DNA of 64,000 nucleotides from Muricauda sp. SCSIO 65647 (GCF_021534965.1 NZ_CP091037.1:124001-188000); one strand, 5' to 3'. Counted from the stretch's first letter, positions 18,020 through 28,900 are shown. Notes: a model not told the origin generated them from the letters alone. A program made the numbers and translations.

Positions 18020-18595
18020 ATGGACGAAAAGAAAGAGCATTACTTTAAAAACGATACCGAATGGCGCACATGGTTACATGAGAACCATGCTGCCTCGAGC
18101 GGAATCTATTTGATCCTCTATAAAGTCGATCACAAAAATGAAAGCATGCGCTGGGAAGAGGCCGTTCGCGTGGCCCTTTGCTACGGATGGATAGACAGTA
18201 CGGTCAAAAGCTTGGGCAATGGCAAACGCCGTCAGTATTTCTGCCCCCGGAAACCCAAAAGTGTCTGGAGCAAGGTCAACAAAGACCATATAAAAGAGCT
18301 TACAGCGGCCGGTCTCATGCACGAAAGTGGATTTGAAGCCATTGAAGTCGCCAAGCAAAATGGCTCTTGGTCGGCTCTGGACGATGTTGAAAACGGTGTG
18401 GTGCCAGAAGATTTGCAAAACGCCTTTGACAAGAACCCAAAAGCTTGGAACAACTTTCAAAGCTTCACACGTGGCCAACGGAAGAGCTATCTATATTGGT
18501 TGAACCATGCCAAACGTGAAGAAACAAGACATAAGCGAATTCAAGAAATCGTTACCTTGTGTGCACAAGGGATTAAATCACGAAATACACGATAA
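18020..18595 (+). CDS. YdeI/OmpD-associated family protein
   Basis: A 191-residue cytoplasmic protein of the YdeI family (sometimes annotated as bacteriocin-protection). Typical blocks are WRTWLHENHAASSGIYLI, WEEAVRVALCYGWIDSTV, FCPRKPKSVWSKVN and FQSFTRGQRKSYLYWL. The biochemical role of the family is poorly defined. The next gene starts at the base after its stop, and that gene is an SRPBCC protein, so the two are co-translated. A diverged relative of its C-terminal domain is present at 31249-31734. Confidence 0.85.
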   Translation: MDEKKEHYFKNDTEWRTWLHENHAASSGIYLILYKVDHKNESMRWEEAVRVALCYGWIDSTVKSLGNGKRRQYFCPRKPKSVWSKVNKDHIKELTAAGLMHESGFEAIEVAKQNGSWSALDDVENGVVPEDLQNAFDKNPKAWNNFQSFTRGQRKSYLYWLNHAKREETRHKRIQEIVTLCAQGIKSRNTR

Positions 18596-19048
18596 ATGAA
18601 AACGTTGCATTTTGAAACCCGTATCAATGCCCCGGTCAAAAAGGTCTATGATGTGATGCTCAATGAAGAGACCTTTAAACAATGGACCGCCGAATTCAGT
18701 CCAACTTCGCGATATAAGGGCAACTGGACCAAAGGCTCCAAAATCGTGTTTCTATCAGATGATGAAAAGGGCAATGTCTGTGGCATGATAAGCCGGATCA
18801 AGGAAAACCTGCCCAATGAGTTCGTGAGTATCGAGCATTATGGCTCCCTTGAAGATGGCAAGGAAATCACGGAAGGAGAGAAAGTCGAGGCCTTTGCAGG
18901 AATGTTGGAAGAGTACACCTATCTACCCACTGAAAATGGCACTTTGCTCAAAGTGGCTATGGATACGACCACAGAATGGGAGGCCTATTTTAACCAAACT
19001 TGGCCAAAAGCCCTGAAAAGATTGAAATCAATTTGTGAGGGTTCTTAG
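18596..19048 (+). CDS. SRPBCC (AHSA1/START-like) domain protein
   Basis: A 150-residue single-domain helix-grip protein. The N-terminus FETRINAPVKKVYDVMLNEE and the WTAEFSP segment are typical of the activator-of-Hsp90-ATPase-like (AHSA1) branch, which binds hydrophobic ligands. The ligand is unknown. It follows the YdeI gene with no gap. The last 4 bases overlap the end of the convergent MFS gene. Confidence 0.85.
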   Translation: MKTLHFETRINAPVKKVYDVMLNEETFKQWTAEFSPTSRYKGNWTKGSKIVFLSDDEKGNVCGMISRIKENLPNEFVSIEHYGSLEDGKEITEGEKVEAFAGMLEEYTYLPTENGTLLKVAMDTTTEWEAYFNQTWPKALKRLKSICEGS

Positions 19049-20328
19049 CTGAGCTCAGACCTGCCATACTTTCTATGGTATACTAAAGAAGCTATTCCGC
19101 CAATAAGTGCAAAAGCACTTAACATCCAAAAAACGTATTGGTGTCCTAGTTCTCCCGGATAGGTGTCCAAAAAATACCCGTAGGCCGGACCTGCAAAAAT
19201 ATCTGGTGTATAACCTATCAATGAAATCAAGCCAACAGCCGTACCGGTCAATGTCAATGGAATTTTTCCGACCCTCATTACGCCAAAGTACAATGCCCTT
19301 GCCGCATACACCCCAATGGCAACGATTACAACAGACATGAAAAATAATGATGTTGTAGCTGGTGCAATAATTCCAGAGGCAAACAAAATTCCCCCTATTA
19401 CACAAAACAATAAACTTAGCAAGAGCCAAAAGGTTATGCGAAACCTATCCACCAACAAACCGACCAAAACTCCTGTAATAGGTCTCAGAAACTGAAGAAA
19501 AGTACCCACTTGGGCCGATTTTACCTGATCATACAACATTACCTCGTTGGCATACTGAGAAATAATATCGGTTATCTTATAGCCCACATAAGAGCAAAGA
19601 ATGATTACCATCAATAGCCAAACTGACGGTAACTTTAGCACTTGTCTCAGCTCTTTAATAGTTATTCTATCAACCAATATTTTGGTTTCATCGATTCCTG
19701 ACTTCATAAACAACCAAACCAAAACACCGATGACACTGATGATAATGGCAGATATGTAGATGACATAGGTAAAGGCCTCTTGCCGCTGTGCAAGTGCTGC
19801 TTCTTGAATTCCATCAGATAAAAAGGCAGAGAAAATAAAAACACCCAATAATCCAAACAGGGCTCCGGTCAATCCACGGCCCCCATCCAAAAAGCCAAAG
19901 GCCTTACCTTGCGAAGTATCGCCTCCCCAGACCCGGGTCGCTTTGATCATTGGCGCCCAGAAGAGAAAAATCGTAGTGAAGCCCCAATAGCCATACAGAA
20001 TTTTTAATGTATCCAAACTAGGATAACGGGCATACCATAAACCACCCAAGGCAGTCAGCCATAAGGCTACGGCTATAAGTTTTCTAGGTGCAAATTTATC
20101 GGCCAACGGACCTCCGAACGGATAGGAAACCATGGCGATGATACCATAAACGGCAACGCCCAAATTGTAATCTAAATTAGACATTTCGAAAACATCCAAA
20201 ACAGTCGGCCTGAACACCCTGGGCAAAACAAATGGAAGAATGAACACCGCCTCACCGGCCAAGATCAACAGCAGCAAATAGTACCAAGGGGCGCGTGTTT
20301 TTTTTGTTGGGTCGTTGTAATTGGGCAT
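19045..20328 (-). CDS. Major facilitator superfamily transporter
   Basis: A 427-residue inner-membrane transporter with about 12 hydrophobic segments. The loop 2-3 signature region reads GGPLADKFAPRKLIAVALW, a typical MFS A-motif position. The second half begins after the charged loop near residue 205. The start is taken as ATG at 20326-20328; an upstream in-frame TTG at 20337 exists but is less likely. The overall look is that of the anion:cation symporter/organophosphate branches, but the substrate cannot be named. It is convergent with the SRPBCC gene (4-base overlap). Confidence 0.85.
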   Translation of the reverse strand: MPNYNDPTKKTRAPWYYLLLLILAGEAVFILPFVLPRVFRPTVLDVFEMSNLDYNLGVAVYGIIAMVSYPFGGPLADKFAPRKLIAVALWLTALGGLWYARYPSLDTLKILYGYWGFTTIFLFWAPMIKATRVWGGDTSQGKAFGFLDGGRGLTGALFGLLGVFIFSAFLSDGIQEAALAQRQEAFTYVIYISAIIISVIGVLVWLFMKSGIDETKILVDRITIKELRQVLKLPSVWLLMVIILCSYVGYKITDIISQYANEVMLYDQVKSAQVGTFLQFLRPITGVLVGLLVDRFRITFWLLLSLLFCVIGGILFASGIIAPATTSLFFMSVVIVAIGVYAARALYFGVMRVGKIPLTLTGTAVGLISLIGYTPDIFAGPAYGYFLDTYPGELGHQYVFWMLSAFALIGGIASLVYHRKYGRSELS

Positions 20329-20386
20329 AAACACCAAATGTACACAAATCTAGGCTGTTTCATTTCAACGGAACAGAGCACCTTAA

Positions 20387-20402
20387 CTTTTCGCTATCTT
20401 TA
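20387..20402 (+). promoter_or_regulatory. Promoter-like segment shared with the second amidohydrolase gene
   Basis: The 16-base string CTTTTCGCTATCTTTA is identical to 22482-22497 upstream of the other amidohydrolase gene. Its TATCTTTA fits the Bacteroidetes -7 element TAnnTTTG and lies 26 bases before the ATG at 20428. No convincing TTG is seen at the right distance upstream. Confidence 0.4.
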
Positions 20403-20427
20403 AGAGTTCTCTCATAAATCGACGATC

Positions 20428-21798
20428 ATGAAAAATACCATATACCTTATAATTGCCCTTTTGCTCACTGCCTGCAACCAAGCCCAAGAAAAAATCAGCA
20501 AGACGGCCATTCTTATTTCTGATGTAAATGTAATCGACGTAAAAACCGGGCAACTGTATCAAAATCGACAGGTGGTTATCGATTCGGGAAAAATCAAGTC
20601 TATCGCGGAAATTGTAGAAAGTCCAGATGCCTATCCCCAAAAAATAGATGGTTCTGGAAAATTTCTTATGCCCGGACTGGCCGAGATGCACGCACATATT
20701 CCTTCACCCCCTACTTCAAAAGAACGTATTGAAGATGTGCTATTTCTCTACCTCTCAAATGGTATTACGACCATTCGCGGCATGCTGGGGCACCCCTTGC
20801 ATTTAAACCTTCGCGAAAAAGCCGAGAATGGTGAAATTCTAAGTCCGCGCATTTTTACCTCTAGCCCCTCTTTGAACGGCAACTCCGTAACTTCTAGGCA
20901 AGAAGCTATCGATAAGGTCTCGGCCTATCAAAAAGATGGCTATGATTTTTTAAAGATACACCCCGGCATTCAATTGGAGGTCTTTGACCAATTAGTGGAA
21001 ACAGCAAATGATGTAGGCATTGAATTTGCCGGTCATGTACCTGTTGACGTGGGCATTCGGCATGCATTGAAAAGCCGGTATGTCTCCATTGACCATGTCG
21101 ATGGTTTTTTGGAGGGGTTGGTACCCGAGTCGGCCAATGTAAACCCCAGCGAAAATGGCTTTTTCGGCTACAACTTTACCCCACTTGCCGATACTGGCAA
21201 AATTGATGGATTGGTACAAATGGCCAAAGAAAACAAGGTGTGGATCGTACCCACCCAAAGCCTTTTCACCAAGTGGTTTGCCCCTACCGATGTCGATTCA
21301 CTTTTGTCGTTGCCCGAAATGAAATATATGCCGAAAGAGACCTTGGCCAACTGGAGACGCGTCAAAGAACAGTTTATGGCCGACCCGGCATTTGACAAAG
21401 ACCAATGGAAACGATTTGATGCCATCCGTAGGCAACTTATCAAAAAACTGAGTGACAATGGCCATGGCATGCTATTGGGTTCTGATGCCCCACAGCTGTT
21501 CAATGTGCCCGGCTTTTCCATACACCATGAAATGCAGGATATGGCCGATGCGGGAATGACCAATTTGGAAATCATTCAATCAGGCACCATAAACCCGGCC
21601 ATTTATTTCAAAATGGAAGATACCTTTGGGCAAGTGAAGGAAGGCTTGGAAGCTGACCTGGTTTTGTTGGAGGAAAATCCCCTTGAAAATCTAAACGCAC
21701 TTAAAAAAGTATCGGGTGTCATACGTCAGGGCAAATGGCATGCTAAAGAAGAAATCGACAAACGGCTGACAAAAATTGCCGAACAAGAGAACAATTGA
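20428..21798 (+). CDS. Amidohydrolase family lipoprotein
   Basis: A 456-residue lipoprotein (signal ending LLTAC) with an amidohydrolase TIM barrel. PGLAEMHAHIP carries the first metal-binding His pair, GHVPVDVGIRHAL and SIDHVDG later metal-site histidines, and LLGSDAPQ the catalytic Asp. The C-terminal segment GLEADLVLLEENPLENL is the classic return to the beta-sandwich. It resembles imidazolonepropionase/prolidase-like secreted enzymes; the substrate is unknown. It is transcribed alone, from a promoter-like element shared with the large amidohydrolase at 22524. Confidence 0.87.
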   Translation: MKNTIYLIIALLLTACNQAQEKISKTAILISDVNVIDVKTGQLYQNRQVVIDSGKIKSIAEIVESPDAYPQKIDGSGKFLMPGLAEMHAHIPSPPTSKERIEDVLFLYLSNGITTIRGMLGHPLHLNLREKAENGEILSPRIFTSSPSLNGNSVTSRQEAIDKVSAYQKDGYDFLKIHPGIQLEVFDQLVETANDVGIEFAGHVPVDVGIRHALKSRYVSIDHVDGFLEGLVPESANVNPSENGFFGYNFTPLADTGKIDGLVQMAKENKVWIVPTQSLFTKWFAPTDVDSLLSLPEMKYMPKETLANWRRVKEQFMADPAFDKDQWKRFDAIRRQLIKKLSDNGHGMLLGSDAPQLFNVPGFSIHHEMQDMADAGMTNLEIIQSGTINPAIYFKMEDTFGQVKEGLEADLVLLEENPLENLNALKKVSGVIRQGKWHAKEEIDKRLTKIAEQENN

Positions 21799-21840
21799 TG
21801 GACTCTTGCCAGCAGACCGGACGATTTCTGATGGGCAGAT

Positions 21841-22368
21841 TCAACTTTTTTTCGCGCTAAAAAGCTTGATCAAGGCTCTTCCCACTTTATAAAAGACAAA
21901 GAAAACCCCGGCCAATACGATACCAAACAGCATGGGGATCATAGCCCCAAAGCTATAGCTCGAGCCCAGTACCCAGCCCAATACATATTCAGACTTATAA
22001 AGCGGAAAGATAAAGGCCAGTACAAAAATGGAATATAAAATATAGTTTGGTATTTCAATACCGTTTTCAAAACAGACCGAAATACTGGCGGCAACCAGCA
22101 ATGCCGCCAAGAAACGACCTACGGCCAGACGAAGTGTGTTTTTTGAATCAGGGGCATCGACCCGTTTATGAATACGGTACAGCGCGATCCAGGTAAAAAA
22201 GGGCAAGATGATGCCTCCCAGCCAATTGGGGAACGGGGGCATGTTTTTATCCATGAACAGATAGTGTACCGGTATGCCGCCATGAAAATGGTCCCATAGA
22301 ACATGGCCCCAGACCAAGAGGGTCACACAAACGGTTATCAAAAAGCGGAGATTTCGTGAAAGTTTCAT
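21841..22368 (-). CDS. Membrane protein of unknown function
   Basis: A 175-residue protein with five or so hydrophobic segments, beginning MKLSRNLRFLITVCVTLLVW. It contains a His-containing stretch (WDHFHGGIPVHYLFMDKN) between helix 1 and helix 2, and ends in a basic tail (LIKLFSAKKS). An alternative upstream start at 22413 would add 15 residues without hydrophobic character, so the inner Met was chosen. I do not recognise a family. It is divergent from the large amidohydrolase gene. Confidence 0.65.
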   Translation of the reverse strand: MKLSRNLRFLITVCVTLLVWGHVLWDHFHGGIPVHYLFMDKNMPPFPNWLGGIILPFFTWIALYRIHKRVDAPDSKNTLRLAVGRFLAALLVAASISVCFENGIEIPNYILYSIFVLAFIFPLYKSEYVLGWVLGSSYSFGAMIPMLFGIVLAGVFFVFYKVGRALIKLFSAKKS

Positions 22369-22481
22369 GATGGCAGGTATTTGTGGTTTCTGATAAGACG
22401 TCGCTCTGTTCATTTTGTTACAAAGGCCAATACAGCCTTTTGGTACCTACTCTTAACAAGCCTTTAAGAAATTGCCGACCC

Positions 22482-22497
22482 CTTTTCGCTATCTTTA
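22482..22497 (+). promoter_or_regulatory. Promoter-like segment of the large amidohydrolase gene
   Basis: The string CTTTTCGCTATCTTTA is identical to 20387-20402. TATCTTTA (22490-22497) fits the -7 element, and a TTG at 22472-22474 lies 15 bases upstream, a little short for the consensus spacing. The start codon at 22524 follows 26 bases later, the same distance as at the other gene. Confidence 0.45.
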
Positions 22498-22523
22498 GAC
22501 GGCTAATTGACTATCCACAAAAA

Positions 22524-25500
22524 ATGATAAAAAAACTACGCTTTCTGGCGATGCTCTTCGCATCGGTAGCCCTATTTGCACAAGAAAAAAAAGACAATGA
22601 AAAATGGGATGTTTCCAATCCCAAAGGAGATTTCAACTACCAAGACCATACCTTCACCACTGACGAGGGCACATGGATGAACCTCGATGTGAGCCCAGAT
22701 GGAAAAACCTTGGTCTTCGATTTATTGGGTGATATCTACACAATGCCCATTACCGGTGGAAAGGCCACCCCGCTCAGAACAGGAATCCCTTTTGAGATAC
22801 AACCGCGGTTTAGTCCGGATGGAACCAAAATCTCCTTTACCAGTGATGCCGGAGGTGGTGACAACATTTGGGTAATGAACGTCGACGGCAGCAATGCCAA
22901 GCAAGTGACCAAAGAAGACTTCAGACTGTTGAACAACGCTTATTGGACACCCGACGGCAATTATTTGGTGGCCAGAAAACACTTTACCTCCCAACGTTCA
23001 CTGGGTGCCGGTGAACTATGGCAATATCATATTTCTGGGGGATCTGGGCTGCAAGTGACCAAACGTAAAAATGACCAGCAAGATGTGAACGAACCCTGTG
23101 TTTCACCAAATGGCAAATACCTCTATTACAGTGAAGACGTGTATCCCGGTGGGTTCTTTCAATATAACAAAGACCCCAACAAACAAATCTATGTCATCAA
23201 ACGGTATGATTTTGAAACCGGAAAAACAATGACCATCACCGGCGGACCAGGTGGCGCCGCACGGCCACAGGTTTCGAGAGACGGCAAATTGCTGGCCTTT
23301 GTCAAAAGGGTACGCACCAAAACAGTCTTGTACCTACATAATTTGGAAACGGGTGAAGAATGGCCGCTTGCCGATAATCTGAACAAAGACCAACAAGAGG
23401 CGTGGGCCATTTTTGGGGTATATCCGAATTTCAGTTGGTTGCCCAACAACGAGGAAATCGTGTTTTGGAACAAAGGCAAGATCCATAGCATCAATATCAA
23501 TTCATTGGAGGTGAACAACATTCCCTTTACGGTTGATGCCACTATCAAAATCGCGGAAACACTAAGGGTCAATTCTCCTGTGGCACCCGACCAATTTACG
23601 GCCAAAGTAATTCGCCATGCGGTAACTTCTCCAGACCGGAAAACCCTCGTCTTCAATGCACTCGGAAAACTATGGACCAAACGTTTGCCCAATGGCAAAC
23701 CCAAACGATTGACCAATGGTACGGACCTTGAATCAGAACCTGCATTTTCCCCTGATGGAAAAAGCATTGTCTTTGTCACATGGAATGATGAAGGGTTGGG
23801 TGCCATTCACAAAATTCCCACAAACGGGGGAGCCACGACAAAACTGACCACCATCAAAGGCATATACCGAACCCCTGCCTTTAGCCCTGATGGACGAATG
23901 CTCACTTATCGCAAAGAGCCCGGTAACAATGACCAGGGCAGAAGCTTTTCAAAAAAGACGGGCATCTATACGATGAACATCGATGGCTCAAATGTCAAAT
24001 GGGTCTCAGAAGAAGGCGAACACCCCATGTTCTCTGCTGATGCAAAACGCATTTTTTACCAAACAGGGGGCACCTATTTTGGCAATCTTGAAAAGACCCT
24101 AAAATCGGTGAATCTTAACGGAAAAGATGCAAAAAGCCATGTGAAATCAAAATATGCCAACCGTTTGGTGCCAAGTCCGGATAACAAATGGATTGCCTTC
24201 ACCAACCTGCACAAAGCCTATATCGCCCCATTGGTGCTCAATGGCAAGGAAATCAATTTAGACAACAAGAGCAAATCAGTGCCAGTGGCCCAGATTTCAA
24301 AAGATGCGGGTATCAACTTGCACTGGTCAAGCGACAGCAAAACCATTTTTTGGACACTTGGTGATGACTATTTTGCCAATGAAATCAAAGACCGATATAC
24401 CTTTTTACCCGATTCACCAAAAGAAGTGGCCAAAATGGACAGTGTGGGCATTAAGGTCGGACTCACCTTGAAAAGCGACAAACCCTCAGGGCGTATCGCT
24501 TTTACCGGTGCACGGATCATTACCATGGAAGGAGACGAAATCATCGAGAACGGTACCATTGTCATCAACGAAAACAAAATCGAGTATCTCGGCAAGTCTG
24601 ATGAAATCAACATGCCCTCAAATGCCAAGGTATTTGATGCTTCGGGCAAGACCATTATGCCTGGCATTGTAGATGCCCATGCGCATATCGGCGGGTTTCG
24701 ATATGGCCTCACTACACAGAAACACTGGCAATTGTATGCCAATCTCGCTTTTGGGGTGACCACAGCCCATGACCCTTCGGCTAACACAGAATCGATTTTT
24801 GCGATGTCAGAATTAATCAAAAACGGCGATATGGTCGGGCCAAGAATATATTCTACGGGAATCATTTTGTATGGTGCCGATGGTGATTTCAAAGCGGTCA
24901 TCAATAGTTTGGAAGATGCCCGATCGGCCATTCGAAGAACAAAGGCCTTTGGAGCAAAATCGGTAAAGAGCTACAACCAACCAAGACGTGACCAACGACA
25001 ACAGGTGATGCAGGCCGCAAGAGAATTGGGCATCAATGTGGTACCGGAAGGGGGCTCTACCTTTTACCACAACATGACCATGATCATCGATGGCCATACA
25101 GGCATTGAGCATAATATTCCCGTTGCCCCTGTTTATAAAGACATCGTAGAGCTTTGGAAGACCAGTGGTTCAGGGTATACCCCTACCCTCATCGTAAACT
25201 ATGGTGGTATGAACGGAGAATATTACTTCTACCAAAAAGACAATGTCTGGGAGAATAAACGTTTGTTGAACTTTACCCCACGCGCACTGGTCGATGCCCG
25301 TTCGCGCTATCGAACCATGATACCGGATGAAGAGTATGAGAATGGCCATATTTTGGTTTCAAAAACGGTTGCCCGACTGAACAATGAAGGTGTACTGGTC
25401 AATTTAGGGGCGCATGGACAATTACAGGGACTTGGCGCTCACTGGGAGCTTTGGCTGCTGCACCAAGGAGGACTATCGAATATGGATGCCTTAAGAACGG

Positions 25501-25811
25501 CAACCATCAATCCGGCCACCTATATCGGAGCAGGCAACGATATCGGCTCGCTGAAAGTCGGCAAATTGGCCGATTTGATCGTATTGGACAAAAATCCACT
25601 GGAAGATATCCGAAATACGGAGACGGTGAAATACACCATGGTCAATGGCAGGCTTTATGATGCCGAGACCATGAATGAAATCGGTAATACCACAAAAGAG
25701 CGAAGTATGTTCTGGTGGGAAAACAACAAATATAACGCGGCATTTCCATGGCATGAAGAAGCCCATAGTTTTACTAGGCCGGGCTGTGGATGCCATATTG
25801 GTCACAACTAG
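22524..25811 (+). CDS. Secreted TolB-propeller/amidohydrolase fusion
   Basis: A 1095-residue exported enzyme. A signal peptide ends near ALFAQ. The N-terminal ~650 residues hold many PD40/TolB-type blades (SPDGKTLVFDL, FSPDGTKISFTSD, FSPDGKSIVFVTW). The C-terminal ~400 residues are an amidohydrolase barrel with PGIVDAHAHIGG and GHTGIEHN and the closing GKLADLIVLDKNPLEDI. It ends in an unusual Cys/His tail (RPGCGCHIGHN). The start is the Met before the signal peptide; an in-frame extension upstream is non-coding in character. Such fusions are common in Bacteroidota; the substrate is unknown but may be peptide-like. Confidence 0.88.
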   Translation: MIKKLRFLAMLFASVALFAQEKKDNEKWDVSNPKGDFNYQDHTFTTDEGTWMNLDVSPDGKTLVFDLLGDIYTMPITGGKATPLRTGIPFEIQPRFSPDGTKISFTSDAGGGDNIWVMNVDGSNAKQVTKEDFRLLNNAYWTPDGNYLVARKHFTSQRSLGAGELWQYHISGGSGLQVTKRKNDQQDVNEPCVSPNGKYLYYSEDVYPGGFFQYNKDPNKQIYVIKRYDFETGKTMTITGGPGGAARPQVSRDGKLLAFVKRVRTKTVLYLHNLETGEEWPLADNLNKDQQEAWAIFGVYPNFSWLPNNEEIVFWNKGKIHSININSLEVNNIPFTVDATIKIAETLRVNSPVAPDQFTAKVIRHAVTSPDRKTLVFNALGKLWTKRLPNGKPKRLTNGTDLESEPAFSPDGKSIVFVTWNDEGLGAIHKIPTNGGATTKLTTIKGIYRTPAFSPDGRMLTYRKEPGNNDQGRSFSKKTGIYTMNIDGSNVKWVSEEGEHPMFSADAKRIFYQTGGTYFGNLEKTLKSVNLNGKDAKSHVKSKYANRLVPSPDNKWIAFTNLHKAYIAPLVLNGKEINLDNKSKSVPVAQISKDAGINLHWSSDSKTIFWTLGDDYFANEIKDRYTFLPDSPKEVAKMDSVGIKVGLTLKSDKPSGRIAFTGARIITMEGDEIIENGTIVINENKIEYLGKSDEINMPSNAKVFDASGKTIMPGIVDAHAHIGGFRYGLTTQKHWQLYANLAFGVTTAHDPSANTESIFAMSELIKNGDMVGPRIYSTGIILYGADGDFKAVINSLEDARSAIRRTKAFGAKSVKSYNQPRRDQRQQVMQAARELGINVVPEGGSTFYHNMTMIIDGHTGIEHNIPVAPVYKDIVELWKTSGSGYTPTLIVNYGGMNGEYYFYQKDNVWENKRLLNFTPRALVDARSRYRTMIPDEEYENGHILVSKTVARLNNEGVLVNLGAHGQLQGLGAHWELWLLHQGGLSNMDALRTATINPATYIGAGNDIGSLKVGKLADLIVLDKNPLEDIRNTETVKYTMVNGRLYDAETMNEIGNTTKERSMFWWENNKYNAAFPWHEEAHSFTRPGCGCHIGHN

Positions 25812-25855
25812 GTATAAGGACTATGGGGTTTTGGGTTTAGAGTTAGGAGTTCAGA

Positions 25856-25876
25856 GTTTAGAGTTTAGAGTTTAGA
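25856..25876. repeat. Heptamer tandem repeat (GTTTAGA)3 in an intergenic spacer
   Basis: Three perfect copies of GTTTAGA lie within a longer T/G/A-rich imperfect array (about 25835-25877). Further down the same 180-bp spacer (25930-25985) the plus strand is almost free of G and made of AAC/ACC words (CAACACCAAATC). Neither segment has a hairpin with a T-run. Confidence 0.7.
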
Positions 25877-25998
25877 AGTATGAATTCAGCATTAGGGAAA
25901 ACCTTGAATTTGATATTTATATATGATACCGAACAACTGACAACGAACACCAAACACCCAACACCAAATCATAACACTAATACAACCCTTTTTTGAAA

Positions 25999-28900
25999 AT
26001 GAAAAAAATACTCTCGTTGGTGGTGCTTCTGGCAACCACATCCCTTTTTGCACAACAATTTTCAATGGATTTAGTCCAAGACATGAAACCTCGAAATATC
26101 GGCCCGGCCGGAATGAGTGGTCGTGTCACGGCTATTGATGTGGTCTTATCAAACCCTGATGTGATGTATGTGGGCACCGCCTCCGGGGGCCTTTGGAAAT
26201 CTACTTCGGGCGGCATCAAGTGGGAACCCATTTTTGATAAAGAGGTCACCGGATCTATTGGTGCGGTGACCATACAACAATCCAATCCTTCCGTGATTTG
26301 GGTGGGCACTGGTGAGGGCAATCCACGAAACAGCCTAAATGGCGGATATGGGATCTACAAATCGTTGGATGGCGGTAAAACCTGGAAAAGCATGGGGTTG
26401 GAAAGAACGCGTCATATCCATCGGGTCATCATCGACCCGATGAATCCTGATGTGGTGTATGCAGGCGCCATTGGTTCCCCTTGGGGCGAACACCCAGAAC
26501 GTGGGGTGTTCAAAACCACCGATGGCGGTGAGACCTGGCAGAAAGTACTTTTTGTAAACAACAAGACAGGAGTGGCCGATCTGGTGATGGACCCTACCAA
26601 TCCGAATAAATTGTTTGCCGCGCTATGGGAGCATAAACGCGACCCGTGGTTCTTCAAATCAGGTGGGGAAGGCAGCGGACTCTATATGACCCATGATGGT
26701 GGAAAAAATTGGAAAAAGCTAACAGAGGACGACGGGCTGCCCAAAGGCGAACTGGGCCGTATTGGCATTGCCATTGCCGCCAACAAACCGAATATCGTCT
26801 ATGCCTTGATCGAAGCCAAAAAAAACGCATTGTACAAATCAGAAGACGGTGGCTTCAAATGGAAAAAGGTGAACGACAAGAACGATATTGGCAATCGCCC
26901 TTTTTACTACTCTGAGATCTATGTGGATCCCGAGAATGAAAATCGAGTATTCTCAATTTTCACTTATGTCAATGTTTCTGAAGATGGAGGCAAAAACTTC
27001 AAACAATTGATGCCCGCCTATAATGTTGACAACGGTGTGCATCCAGACCATCACGCTTGGTGGATCCATCCTGACAACGGACAATTTATGATCGATGGCA
27101 ACGATGGCGGCATGAACATCACCAAAGACGGTGGTCAGACGTGGCGTTTCATCGGCAATTTGCCCGTGGCCCAATTTTACCATATCAGTACCGATAATGA
27201 GTTTCCCTATAATGTGTACGGGGGCATGCAAGATAACGGTTCATGGCGTGGTCCGGCCTACGTTTGGCGCGCCCAAGGTATCAGAAACAGTTATTGGCAA
27301 GAAATTGCTTTTGGCGATGGCTTCGATGTGGTACCTGATAAAGACAATAGCCAATTTGGGTATGCCATGAGCCAACAGGGATTTGTAAGACGATACGATT
27401 GGAAAACGGGAAACAACTATACCGTTCGTCCCACGCCACCCGATGCTGACACCAAGCTCCGCTTCAACTGGAATGCCGGTATCGGGCAAGACCCTTTTGA
27501 TAATTCTACCGTATATTTCGGCAGTCAGTTTGTACATAAATCAACAAATAAAGGCCAAACATGGGAAGTCATCTCTCCTGATCTGACCACCAATGACCCC
27601 GAAAAACAAAAACAAAGTGAAAGCGGGGGCCTGACCATGGATGCCACTGGTGCTGAAAACCACTGTACCATTTTGGTCATTGAGCCCTCACCAGTGGAAA
27701 AAGATATGCTATGGGTCGGAACCGATGACGGTCGAGTGCACTATACCCAAAATGGAGGTGCCACTTGGACCGAAGTAACCGCCAGTATCAAAGGGCTGCC
27801 AAAAGGAAGCTGGATTCCTCAAATCAAAGCTTCACAGAACAACAAGGGTGAGGCACTCTTGCTGGCCAACGATTACAGAAGGTTCAATTATACACCTTAT
27901 GCCTACCGCACCAAGGATTATGGTAAAACCTGGACGAGAATTGTAGATGAAAACGATGTACAGAGCTATACCCTATCGATCATTGAAGATCCAGAGAATC
28001 CAAATTTGGTTTTTCTGGGCACCGATGATGGTCTTTATATCTCATTTGATGCCGGAAACAAATGGCAGAAATGGACAGAGGGCTATCCCACGGTTTCAAC
28101 CAAAGATTTGGTGATACATCCCCGTGAACAAGATTTGGTCATCGGCACCTTCGGCAGGGCCGCTTGGGTGCTGGACGATATTCGACCACTACGCGAGTTG
28201 GCCACCAATATGGAGGCCCTTCTGCAAGATGTGGCACTATTCGATAGCCCTGATGCATATTTAGCAGCTTATCAACAAGGAACCGGCAGTCGTTTTGGGG
28301 GTGATGCACTCTACAACGGTGAAAATCGCAAACAGGGCGCCATGATTACCTACTATCTAAAAGAGGGCAAAAAAGATTTGGACAAAGCCAAAAAGGATAA
28401 AGGGGAAGAGAAAAAAGAAGATACAGCGGATAATGGGCAAAAATCAGATGAAAAAGAATGGTCAGGGGTACAGAAAAAAGATTCCGTTCAATTTGGGATT
28501 TATGCCGATGACCGATTGATACGAACACTAAAGTACAAGACCCCTGAAAAGAAAGGTTTCCATAGGGTATATTGGGAGTTGAACGAAAAAGGCCCGGACA
28601 GACCAGCTCGAAAAATCAAGAAAAATGAACCTGAACCTAGCGGGGCCATGGTAAAGCCAGGCACCTATAAGATCAAGGTTACGTTCGGCACGACATCTGA
28701 TTCTACCATGGTCACTGTAAAGACGGATCCAAGATTGAACGTTTCAACGGCCAATATCAATGAAGTTTACCAAACGCAAAAACAACTTGAAAAGCACATT
28801 CAAACCGCTGCTGACGCTGTGAAGCAGTTGATTGAGAGCAAAGATTTGGCCAACAAATATTCGAAAGAACTGAAAGAATTGGACAAGGAAAAATACAAAG

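Noticed and set aside
22383-22523. In-frame N-terminal extension of the large amidohydrolase
   Set aside because: It contains the promoter-like segment and would hide the signal peptide; the Met at 22524 is better.
28370-28470. Lys/Glu-rich stretch in the sortilin-like protein as a possible frameshift
   Set aside because: The frame continues into a well-formed beta-sandwich and helical region, so it is a charged linker.
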